DNA of 7,077 nucleotides. It comes from CAYRKQ01 sp964621845. Lineage in GTDB: Bacteria; Patescibacteriota; Saccharimonadia; Saccharimonadales; UBA7683. The notes under the pieces are model-generated. The model searched no databases. It saw nothing but the letters and a program-made list of their open reading frames with translations, and was not told where the DNA came from. The stretch covers positions 1-7,077 of the forward strand of contig CAZUOL010000063.1 of NCBI GenBank assembly GCA_964621845.1, written 5' to 3'. Shown in pieces: positions 1 through 4,753 of the stretch (its first letter is position 1; each line of letters begins with the position of its first letter). The translations under genes and the position numbers were made by a program.

Positions 1-30
1 GTGGCCAACGGAGGTTCCGCCAGTGCATGA
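1..30 (+). CDS. Possible C-terminal end of an upstream gene (partial)
   Basis: Reading from base 1, the frame gives the nine residues VANGGSASA followed by TGA at 28-30. A small, Gly/Ser/Ala-rich ending is typical of many protein C-termini, and the stop overlaps the GTG start of the next ORF by 8 bases (GTGCATGA). That is the same arrangement as the flippase/xseA junction at 5829-5836. Only ten codons are visible, so this rests on the overlap geometry alone. The alternative is that the frame of the next ORF simply continues upstream past the window edge. Confidence 0.3.
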   Translation: MANGGSASA

Positions 31-217
31 GATTATTATATACGTACAGCCTGATGGCGTGATGCTCGCACGTAATGGTGAAGGTGATTCTCATCGAATT
101 GGCGCTGCTATGCTGCGGGGCCAGAAAACTATACAAGCACACAATGTGACGGTGGTGCCGATTAATGAATATGTAGCGAGTCCGGTAAATACTCAACAAG
201 ATAGCGTAGCGGCATAA
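23..217 (+). CDS. Small hypothetical protein, 64 aa
   Basis: I do not recognise this protein. The proposed GTG start is preceded by GGAGG at 10-14 with an 8-base gap, a good Shine-Dalgarno arrangement, and the frame ends in TAA at 215-217. The first third (HEIIIYVQPDG) looks like a beta strand and turn; the middle is mixed, and the last 15 residues are Ser/Thr/Gln/Val-rich and probably disordered. There is no signal peptide, membrane segment or cysteine. The frame stays open to the left edge (WPTEVPP before the GTG), so it could instead be the C-terminal part of a longer gene. The Shine-Dalgarno site and the plausible overlapping stop at 28-30 favour a separate small gene, probably co-transcribed with whatever lies upstream. 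Confidence 0.5.
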   Translation: MHEIIIYVQPDGVMLARNGEGDSHRIGAAMLRGQKTIQAHNVTVVPINEYVASPVNTQQDSVAA

Positions 218-222
218 GCATA

Positions 223-251
223 TTGACAATAGAACAAGCTTATGCTACTAT
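223..251 (+). promoter_or_regulatory. Sigma-70-type promoter with extended -10
   Basis: TTGACA (223-228) is a perfect -35 box. A 17-base spacer leads to TACTAT (246-251), preceded by TGC (243-245) as an extended -10. Transcription should start near 258, giving a roughly 28-base 5' UTR before the ATG at 287. It lies just after the stop of the 64-aa ORF, so the 58-aa ORF has its own promoter. Confidence 0.75.
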
Positions 252-275
252 GAAATAGTAAAACCTAACAGAAAC

Positions 276-280
276 AAGGA
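276..280 (+). promoter_or_regulatory. Shine-Dalgarno site of the 58-aa ORF
   Basis: AAGGA lies six bases before the ATG at 287-289. Together with the promoter upstream, it fixes the start of this small gene. Confidence 0.65.
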
Positions 281-286
281 AACATA

Positions 287-463
287 ATGGCATACAATCC
301 AAATCAGATCCCAGCTAGAACGAGTGAAAGGGCAGGGTATTACACCCCGGCTACGCAAGAGCAGATTGCGAAGGCTGCACTATATGGATTTGATCTTGAG
401 GCTCAAAATAAATACCACGCGCCAGTTGAATTAGAGGTGCGCGATCAGACCACAAGAAGGTAG
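287..463 (+). CDS. Small hypothetical protein, 58 aa
   Basis: This ORF begins with ATG at 287 and ends with TAG at 461-463. Its translation starts MAYNPNQIPARTSERAGYYT and ends VRDQTTRR. I do not recognise a family. It is hydrophilic, with a Pro/Asn/Tyr-rich N-terminus, one likely amphipathic helix (about residues 22-33, ATQEQIAKAALY) and a charged C-terminus. There is no membrane segment, signal peptide or cysteine. Support that it is a real gene comes from its surroundings: a near-consensus promoter ends 35 bases upstream, the Shine-Dalgarno site is well placed, and a perfect inverted repeat (457-475) covers the stop codon. It converges with rpmA, whose stop codon begins only 32 bases further on. 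Confidence 0.6.
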   Translation: MAYNPNQIPARTSERAGYYTPATQEQIAKAALYGFDLEAQNKYHAPVELEVRDQTTRR

Positions 464-475
464 GTAACCTACCTT
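457..475. repeat. Perfect inverted repeat at the gene end
   Basis: AAGGTAGGT (457-465) and ACCTACCTT (467-475) are perfect reverse complements around a single central A. The left arm contains the TAG stop of the 58-aa ORF. It lies between two convergent genes, so a hairpin acting as a terminator or 3'-end stabiliser on either transcript is plausible. No T-run follows it on either strand, so it is not a standard intrinsic terminator. A symmetric protein-binding site is the other reading. Confidence 0.5.
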
Positions 476-481
476 AGTCAG

Positions 482-497
482 AATATATTAATATATT
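482..497. repeat. 16-bp AT-only perfect palindrome
   Basis: AATATATTAATATATT is its own reverse complement. It overlaps the last two transcribed-strand bases of the rpmA stop codon and lies seven bases right of the 457-475 inverted repeat. With that repeat it forms a double dyad in the convergent gap. Being AT-only it could arise by chance more easily than the neighbour. Confidence 0.45.
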
Positions 498-768
498 ATT
501 TTACGGAAACGATGACGCGGGGGACTGAGCGGCCGGTAAAGGTTTTTACATTGCGTTTTTCAAACGCCACGACGCCATCTTTGGCTGCGTGAATGGTAAA
601 GTTCCGGCTCATAAAAGTGCCTTCGCCAGAACGCTTGGTCATACCAACCTGGCGTACAATAACTTCACCAGTTTTTACTGATTGACCGCCAAAACGCTTT
701 ACACCAAGGCGCTGGCCTTGTGAGTCTTTGAGGTTTTTACTGGTGCCGCCGGCTTTGACGTGTGACAT
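496..768 (-). CDS. rpmA: Large ribosomal subunit protein bL27
   Basis: bL27 sits at the peptidyl-transferase centre of the 50S subunit, where its flexible N-terminal tail contacts tRNA. The 90-residue product shows the family pattern: the start MSHVKAGGTSKN, then GQRLGVKRFGGQ (residues 18-29), GEVIVRQ (34-40), the FTIHA strand (57-61) and KDGVVAFEK (63-71). Length is near the usual 85-95. The tail begins directly at the mature sequence, without the cleavable extension seen in Firmicutes. The ATG is preceded by AGGAGAA on the minus strand (776-782), seven bases away. The usual neighbour, rplU (bL21), is not adjacent; the methyltransferase gene lies upstream instead, 127 bases away. The leader between them is rich in hairpins. 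Confidence 0.95.
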   Translation of the reverse strand: MSHVKAGGTSKNLKDSQGQRLGVKRFGGQSVKTGEVIVRQVGMTKRSGEGTFMSRNFTIHAAKDGVVAFEKRNVKTFTGRSVPRVIVSVK

Positions 769-775
769 GTTTCGC

Positions 776-782
776 TTCTCCT
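776..782 (-). promoter_or_regulatory. Shine-Dalgarno site of rpmA
   Basis: On the minus strand this reads AGGAGAA, seven bases before the rpmA ATG. It follows immediately after the 786-803 hairpin, so folding of that hairpin could affect ribosome access. Confidence 0.75.
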
Positions 783-785
783 ACT

Positions 786-841
786 TGACGCTAATCTGCG
801 TCAGATCTTGCGCGTTTCGCTCATCGTACGCAGGGTACGAT
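786..841 (-). promoter_or_regulatory. Candidate structured 5' leader of rpmA
   Basis: Two perfect hairpins lie between the methyltransferase stop and rpmA. ATCGTAC (823-829) pairs with GTACGAT (835-841) around a 5-base loop. TGACGC (786-791) pairs with GCGTCA (798-803) around a 6-base loop, ending three bases from the Shine-Dalgarno site. A longer-range 8-bp repeat, 847-854 with 889-896, lies further upstream and overlaps the methyltransferase stop codon. Ribosomal protein operons often carry structured autoregulatory leaders; whether this is one is inference. Confidence 0.4.
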
Positions 842-895
842 TTACTGCAAAGCTCGGCTCATCCTTGCTTAGCATTCAAGAAAGGAGAAGCTTTG

Positions 896-2185
896 CTATA
901 TACGCTCTAATATTGTTAACTCGCGGGCTACAATTTGATCATCTCGGTGGTAGATTAAATCTTGCTTGGTAGCATGCGTTAGATCTAAACGATTGTACCC
1001 CATATCCTCCAGATGGTCAAGCACTTTGAGGTGCTTAAATTGGCCGCTACCCAGATGCCAGGCTGGTAATGCTAGGCAAAGGCGCGTACCTGATTTAATC
1101 TGGCCGGCAATATTTTTTAAAAATCCTTCGGCAATCGAGTTAGATTCATCGATGATACGCTGGAGTTTATCGGGCTCTGGTAGAGAAGAAAGCGGCTTGC
1201 CGAGATATGTTTCACATGTGATTATAAGAGATTCTTCGCTGTGCTCAGAATGACCGGTATCGTCATCTTGAGGTGAGACTGAAAGATCTCTTTTTAGGTT
1301 CCAGATGTGGGTGGTGGCGTCTGCTAGCTGAATATTGACTACCTTGCCAAGCTTGTCATCCTCTGGCTTGAGCAGAGGATCTATGTTTTGACTGAATTCC
1401 CGATCTGGTCGGGAATGATGAGAGTTGAGCCATTCTAGGTTGGCAATGGTGTAGTCAACCATTTTCTGGCTTAGGTCTGATCCGATTACGTCATAGCCCA
1501 TGAGTAAGGCTTCTTGTAAAACGACGCCGGTACCACAAAAGGGGTCTAAAAGGGTCAGAGCGGAAGATTGTTTGCCGACAGCCAAATTGATCATTATTTG
1601 GGCTAGTTTTGGGGGGAGCATGCCCACATAGGCATCTCGCTTTGGCCGTTCAAAATCGCGCTTCGAATAATCGTCAATATTTTGGACACCTGTGGTTTGC
1701 GCCAAAAGACAATCGGCGCCGTCTTTTATCAGTAATAATTCCCAGCCGAGTGGACCGGTGAGCTTGTTATACAGCACCTGTGCTGCCTCGAGCGCAGGCT
1801 TTTTGTTCTCTATGATGCGGACGCTGCGACCACAGTTTTTTATTATTTTTTTAAGTGAAAGCATATTTTTTAAAATCGTTTTAGCTGAGGCTTCAAAGTC
1901 ATACGCGCTTAGACCGAATTGCAGTTTGCCTTCTGGTACGTGCTCAAGATGGTTAGGAATTGTTTTCTGGAGATAGTGAAATGCGCCTGCAAGATCCGTA
2001 TTTTCTAAACGAGCGAGCAATTTGCCCGTTTTCATGCTGCCTCCAAGTCGGTCTTGGGGTAGGGGAGCATCAATGTGTATTAGCGCAGCATAATCTCCAA
2101 CTGGAGTGATGCTTTCAGCACCATAAAGCGCCTCAAGCTCGGCCAGTGAGATCTTGGGCTGTCTACCCAAAATAGCAGTTTGCAT
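896..2185 (-). CDS. Trm11/TrmG10-like SAM-dependent methyltransferase
   Basis: Probably an RNA methyltransferase of the THUMP-associated UPF0020 family; by analogy with Trm11/TrmG10 it would make N2-methylguanosine in tRNA, though the substrate is inferred. The N-terminus (ILGRQPKISLAELEALYG, residues 5-22) is typical of that group. The Rossmann methyltransferase core starts with the lead-in KRDFERPKRDAYVGMLPPKLA (175-195), then the SAM-binding LDPFCGTG (213-220), the acidic ribose-binding D237 and ADAT (288-291). Where the family usually has a DPPYG-like motif IV there is CETYLG (324-329), so the catalytic loop is altered. Residues about 254-285 and 299-320 look like inserted linkers encoded by palindromic DNA. 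The ATG has no Shine-Dalgarno site, and a -10 box lies seven bases upstream, so the mRNA is probably leaderless. A DNA methyltransferase role cannot be excluded. Confidence 0.75.
   Translation of the reverse strand: MQTAILGRQPKISLAELEALYGAESITPVGDYAALIHIDAPLPQDRLGGSMKTGKLLARLENTDLAGAFHYLQKTIPNHLEHVPEGKLQFGLSAYDFEASAKTILKNMLSLKKIIKNCGRSVRIIENKKPALEAAQVLYNKLTGPLGWELLLIKDGADCLLAQTTGVQNIDDYSKRDFERPKRDAYVGMLPPKLAQIMINLAVGKQSSALTLLDPFCGTGVVLQEALLMGYDVIGSDLSQKMVDYTIANLEWLNSHHSRPDREFSQNIDPLLKPEDDKLGKVVNIQLADATTHIWNLKRDLSVSPQDDDTGHSEHSEESLIITCETYLGKPLSSLPEPDKLQRIIDESNSIAEGFLKNIAGQIKSGTRLCLALPAWHLGSGQFKHLKVLDHLEDMGYNRLDLTHATKQDLIYHRDDQIVARELTILERI
1226..1292. repeat. Palindromic element inside the methyltransferase gene
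   Basis: The ends AAGAGAT (1226-1232) and ATCTCTT (1286-1292) are perfect reverse complements, and so are the inner parts ATGAC (1250-1254) and GTCAT (1262-1266). The arms between are imperfect. The minus-strand text CATTCTGAGCACAGCGAAGA resembles a small dispersed repeat that I recall from many bacterial genomes, but I could not search for it. In frame it encodes residues about 299-320 (RDLSVSPQDDDTG, then HSEHSEESL), a low-complexity acidic stretch just before motif IV. Confidence 0.6.
1358..1380. repeat. Perfect 8-bp hairpin inside the methyltransferase gene
   Basis: ATCCTCTG (1358-1365) and CAGAGGAT (1373-1380) pair perfectly around a 7-base loop. They encode residues about 269-276 (DPLLKPED), in a linker before motif III. 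Confidence 0.5.
1396..1416. repeat. Perfect 8-bp hairpin, REP-like, inside the methyltransferase gene
   Basis: ATTCCCGA (1396-1403) and TCGGGAAT (1409-1416) pair perfectly around a 5-base loop. The ATTCCCG...CGGGAAT form is a common core of bacterial REP-type repeats. It encodes residues about 257-264 of the stretch HHSRPDREF, a charged linker after the second SAM-binding helix. Confidence 0.55.
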
Positions 2186-2192
2186 GATAAGA

Positions 2193-2201
2193 AGTATAGC
2201 A
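2193..2201 (-). promoter_or_regulatory. Extended -10 promoter giving a leaderless start
   Basis: On the minus strand this reads TGCTATACT: a TGn extension plus a 5/6 match to TATAAT. Exactly seven bases separate it from the methyltransferase ATG, so transcription should begin at or beside the start codon. There is no good -35 box at 17 bases. A short inverted repeat, GCAAA (2208-2212) with TTTGC (2219-2223), lies just upstream and could be an operator. Confidence 0.6.
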
Positions 2202-2293
2202 GATAAAGCAAAATATACTTTGCGGCTGTGTTGCTAGTGAATCAGTGTGCACAATTTAAACCAATCCATGCTGTTGCCGTTGAATATAAACAG

Positions 2294-3022
2294 TTATGAC
2301 CCATGTTTTTCGTGTCGGGCTATTTCGGCGTAAGCATCCTCAACGGTTGTGCCAAGATTAAACACACCTCTTCGGATTATTGATATGTCTGGCGGCATAC
2401 TACCAGGCATTGTTCTATTCACTCGTTGTGACCCAAGTGCTCGCAATGCTTCTTGATACATACGAGTGTGAAGAGGTCCAAGGGTAAGCAGTGTTTTTAT
2501 GGAAGTCTTTTGGAGGAGCATTGGTTCTTCTTGGATCGCTCTACGTATAGTTGGCGCTAACGCTTGGAGCATGTAGTCTTCTCTGCGACGCTGCATGCTG
2601 CCAAGTTCTATGTAGCTCTGTACTAACTGCTCATCGCTTATGCCGGCTTTGGCTATCGCCATCATGCCTAGGCCGATGGATCGCCAAAGTGGTGAGGTAC
2701 TCGGAACATCGATGATACCAATTGACTTTCTTGAGTCGAATATCTGACCGATTGTATAAACAGGCCCTTCCCAGTTTGCAAATCGTTGTAACCTGCGAGT
2801 TTCGTTTTCTAGTGCTGTTTGATCCCCCTCTGAGATCTGTCTATAGATCGTCCCGAGGCCATTAATAACCGGGCCAGTTTCTGGAATATAGATATCGCAA
2901 TCGGCAAATCGATCAGGTAGTTCAAAAAGATCCTCTGCCGTGCTATGCGGAGCAAAAAGAAAATCAATCTCTACTGAGGCTGGCAAGTTTCGCAGACCAT
3001 GTATGACTCTTTCGCCACTCAT
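2294..3022 (-). CDS. Hypothetical protein, 242 aa, possibly TraB/ChaN-like
   Basis: I cannot assign this protein with confidence. It is soluble, without signal peptide or membrane segment. Features seen: a strand with IDFLFAPHS (19-27), a CDIYIPETG strand-turn (42-50), a helical region with RRREDYM (145-151), then TLLTLGPLHTRMYQEALRAL (177-196). An E after a strand, an R-x-x-x-M helix and a late strand ending in G-x-x-H loosely recall the TraB/TIKI/ChaN fold, but this is a weak resemblance. The C-terminal 40 residues are basic and probably flexible. It lies 45 bases after the DapB-like gene on the same strand. There is no Shine-Dalgarno site before the ATG; TTGCTA-17-TAAAAT lies eight bases before it, so a second, leaderless transcript is possible. 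It ends in TAA. Confidence 0.75.
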   Translation of the reverse strand: MSGERVIHGLRNLPASVEIDFLFAPHSTAEDLFELPDRFADCDIYIPETGPVINGLGTIYRQISEGDQTALENETRRLQRFANWEGPVYTIGQIFDSRKSIGIIDVPSTSPLWRSIGLGMMAIAKAGISDEQLVQSYIELGSMQRRREDYMLQALAPTIRRAIQEEPMLLQKTSIKTLLTLGPLHTRMYQEALRALGSQRVNRTMPGSMPPDISIIRRGVFNLGTTVEDAYAEIARHEKHGS

Positions 3023-3030
3023 AAATATAC

Positions 3031-3059
3031 ATTTTACAACAAAAGCATAAAAATAGCAA
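3031..3059 (-). promoter_or_regulatory. Candidate leaderless promoter of the 242-aa gene
   Basis: On the minus strand, TTGCTA (3054-3059) and TAAAAT (3031-3036) are separated by 17 bases. The -10 ends eight bases before the ATG, with no Shine-Dalgarno site in between. The -35 matches consensus at only four of six positions, and the region is AT-rich, so chance is a real alternative. Confidence 0.4.
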
Positions 3060-3067
3060 ATAAATTC

Positions 3068-3793
3068 TTAGGCAGGAGTGACGATGCCGCGCCTTACGAG
3101 ATCTACAATATCATGACTACCGAATTGAAATTCCTGAGGGTGGTTTTGCATCGCTTTGTATATGTCAAATACACCCGAAGCGTATGCGAGTCGTCCATGG
3201 ATAATTATCTCTATTGGGTCAGATTCGGCGCCGGTAATGGGATCGGTGAAAGTGACCGAATGTACGGCATATCCGTCTTGGGACGATTTTGGTATGTTGT
3301 ATTGTTTTTTTGTTCTTTCAAACTCTCTGATAGATTCAATCATATCGTATTCAACACCAAGCATGTCGGCTAATTTTTTTGCTGTGCCTGAAACGTCTGC
3401 TTTTGATACCTGGTGGTGTTCAATAATCTTAGGAACCCAGTCAGCGAACCGATCTTTTGCTTGTGTTTCAACAAGCGATAAGTAGTTAATAACAGTTAAT
3501 GCTGAGTTAGGCACCCGAATAAAGGGATAGCGACTTGTATCGAGTTTATTTATTTGAAGACCGCTCGATAGAAATATGAGTGCTGCACCTGTTGAACTAC
3601 AGTATTCTGTTGCCTGCTTTAGTGTAGCTTCGGATTTGCGACAATAAACCACCACATCAGCATTTCGGGGCGTGTCAACAGCTACGACTTTTAGGTTCGG
3701 AACCCGATGGTTAAAGCCGACTATAGCCTTCGCTAGCCTACCAAGCCCTTGCGAGGGATTGGTTCGTTGACCCATAACTTCCATTACACGCAA
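3068..3793 (-). CDS. DapB-like protein (dihydrodipicolinate reductase family)
   Basis: DapB reduces 4-hydroxy-tetrahydrodipicolinate with NAD(P)H in the diaminopimelate/lysine pathway. Family-like features, in order: a first strand and nucleotide loop VMGQRTNPSQGLGRLAKAI (6-24), ADVVVYCRKSEATLKQATEYC (45-65) like the DVVIDFT-sPEAt segment, PFIRVPNSALTVI (90-102), HHQVSKADVSGTA (126-138) like HHxxKxDxPSGTA, and VHSVTFTDPITG (177-188) with IHGRLAYASGVFD (198-210). At 241 residues the length is normal. The nucleotide loop is longer than GxxGxMG, the conserved Pro of PSGTA is missing and the Lys is shifted by one, so activity or substrate may differ. The start is TTG, with GGAG six bases upstream (3800-3803); an in-frame ATG lies at 3784. 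No other dap gene is present. Confidence 0.7.
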   Translation of the reverse strand: MRVMEVMGQRTNPSQGLGRLAKAIVGFNHRVPNLKVVAVDTPRNADVVVYCRKSEATLKQATEYCSSTGAALIFLSSGLQINKLDTSRYPFIRVPNSALTVINYLSLVETQAKDRFADWVPKIIEHHQVSKADVSGTAKKLADMLGVEYDMIESIREFERTKKQYNIPKSSQDGYAVHSVTFTDPITGAESDPIEIIIHGRLAYASGVFDIYKAMQNHPQEFQFGSHDIVDLVRRGIVTPA

Positions 3794-3799
3794 CTTGCG

Positions 3800-3803
3800 C
3801 TCC
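3800..3803 (-). promoter_or_regulatory. Shine-Dalgarno site supporting the TTG start
   Basis: GGAG on the minus strand lies six bases before the TTG at 3791-3793. The next in-frame ATG (3784) would be 15 bases from it, too far. Starting at TTG also supplies the residues of the first Rossmann strand. Confidence 0.6.
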
Positions 3804-3831
3804 GTGGTTCGCCAGTCAGTTTATTGCTCGT

Positions 3832-3837
3832 ATTATA
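3832..3837 (-). promoter_or_regulatory. Candidate -10 box for the DapB-like gene
   Basis: A perfect TATAAT on the minus strand. Start would be near 3825, giving a roughly 32-base UTR containing the GGAG site. The -35 at 17 bases (TTCAGG) is poor. A second TATAAT at 3944-3949 with TTCTCA 17 bases upstream is the alternative and would give a longer leader. Confidence 0.45.
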
Positions 3838-4076
3838 AATCTGCAATGTGCATGCCTGAAGATTGACTCGACTGTGAGGCTTGCTTGCGCTCACTCTTGA
3901 AGTACGTGCTTGCTTTAGTTGACCCGAGTTTGTTGTAACAATCATTATATCTTTCTATCGATCCAGTGAGAAACAGTGTTTAGGTTTCTATTAAAATCTA
4001 ATTCAACAACCAGAACATTTATAAGTATTGACTATACCATATATTCGTGATGAAGTGATGCAATATTACTGTATCA

Positions 4077-4092
4077 TATCCTGAAGAGGATA
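4077..4092. promoter_or_regulatory. Possible operator dyad
   Basis: TATCCT (4077-4082) and AGGATA (4087-4092) are perfect reverse complements around GAAG. The dyad ends 17 bases before the -35 box of the consensus promoter, a position suited to an activator or upstream regulator. No regulator is encoded in the window. Confidence 0.35.
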
Positions 4093-4109
4093 AATGAACA
4101 GGTAAATAA

Positions 4110-4138
4110 TTGACAAAAAAATATATATAAGCTATAAT
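4110..4138 (+). promoter_or_regulatory. Perfect consensus sigma-70 promoter, leaderless
   Basis: TTGACA (4110-4115), a 17-base AT-rich spacer and TATAAT (4133-4138) match consensus at all twelve positions. Seven bases later comes the ATG at 4146, so transcription is predicted to start at or next to the start codon. This is the strongest promoter in the window. Confidence 0.85.
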
Positions 4139-4145
4139 AATAATC

Positions 4146-4736
4146 ATGATCGATGATAAAACATTGCGTGAATTCGCCCCTAAACGAGAAGTGCCGGTGC
4201 AGATTGCATTAATACAGGCTATTCAGAATAAAGTTGATGGACTCCGAGCACGTAACAGAGAGCTTGGGGCCAGCGAGGTAGGGGATGGTTTTGTTGACTT
4301 AGCTAATCATCCTGTTGTGGCTGTGGTTGGGCAGCCAGAGGGCGTTGATACTGTTGCTATACGATCGCTTTCTGCCTATAAAGACCCAGAAGGGTCTGTT
4401 GTTGGTATGAATGTTTTACTGTATGCAGATGGATCACCATTTGCTCGTGAGGATGATCTAGATAATTCAGCTGGTTCGTTGACCGCACACTCCTATGATC
4501 TTTATGTACTACCAGAGGTGCCGCCGTTTTTAATATTTGACGACATTAAACTGCACGGTCCAAGTGGTGTTGAGGCAGGTAAGAGACAGTTTGAGCCGCT
4601 ATATGCATATGAATACCTGAATCAAGCAGCGGAGGGAGGCGTGCCCCAGCCACTTTGGGTTGACGATGCGCTGACTGTTGCGTTGCTCGAGGGTGTCTCT
4701 CAAATTACCGCTGATGATGTACAAGTACTTACATAA
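4146..4736 (+). CDS. Hypothetical protein, 196 aa, leaderless
   Basis: I do not recognise this protein. It is acidic, lacks cysteine, and has no signal peptide or membrane segment. A helical N-terminal part (about 15-40, VQIALIQAIQNKVDGLRARN) is followed by a beta-rich domain: PVVAVVGQPEGVDTVAIRSL (56-75), GSVVGMNVLLYADG (83-96) and SYDLYVLPEVPPFLIFDDIKL (116-136). A DDALTVALLEGV helix lies at 173-184. The Asp/Glu/Gly turns and DDIKL could suit binding or scaffold roles, but nothing is diagnostic. It is driven by a perfect consensus promoter with no leader and no Shine-Dalgarno site, which suggests high, constitutive transcription. The flippase gene follows 41 bases after its TAA with its own -10 element, so the two may be transcribed separately or together. 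Confidence 0.8.
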   Translation: MIDDKTLREFAPKREVPVQIALIQAIQNKVDGLRARNRELGASEVGDGFVDLANHPVVAVVGQPEGVDTVAIRSLSAYKDPEGSVVGMNVLLYADGSPFAREDDLDNSAGSLTAHSYDLYVLPEVPPFLIFDDIKLHGPSGVEAGKRQFEPLYAYEYLNQAAEGGVPQPLWVDDALTVALLEGVSQITADDVQVLT

Positions 4737-4753
4737 AGAAGCAGACATGCGGG

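Larger units (their letters stand above)
3794..4145. other. Divergent intergenic region, 352 bp
   Basis: No convincing gene is present; ATG-started frames are shorter than ten codons. Minus-strand promoter candidates for the DapB-like gene are TATAAT at 3832-3837 (weak -35) and TTCTCA-17-TATAAT (3967-3972 and 3944-3949). A GTGAG/CTCAC hairpin (3874-3878 with 3890-3894) lies between them. Short direct repeats occur: GCTTGCTT at 3879 and 3908, and TTGACYCGA at 3863 and 3919. A TATCCT/AGGATA dyad is at 4077-4092, and the plus-strand promoter is at 4110-4138. The right half is strongly AT-rich. Confidence 0.6.

Noticed and set aside
457..497. Classical intrinsic terminator for either convergent gene
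   Set aside because: The stem is perfect but no T-run follows it on either strand, so it is listed only as an inverted repeat.
801..875. 24-codon minus-strand ORF in the rpmA leader as a regulatory leader peptide
   Set aside because: No Shine-Dalgarno site, no stalling-type codon run, and the region is better explained by its hairpins.
728..910. Plus-strand 60-codon frame over the rpmA start and leader
   Set aside because: Antisense to rpmA and its leader, no ribosome binding site, low-quality composition.
966..1253. Plus-strand 95-codon frame opposite the methyltransferase gene
   Set aside because: Fully antisense to a gene with recognisable motifs; a shadow frame.
2999..3373. Plus-strand 124-codon frame across the junction of the two minus-strand genes
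   Set aside because: Antisense to the DapB-like gene, with biased aromatic/Cys-rich composition and no family resemblance.
3068..3793. Naming the gene dapB outright
   Set aside because: Key loop residues are shifted and no pathway partners are visible, so only family membership is claimed.
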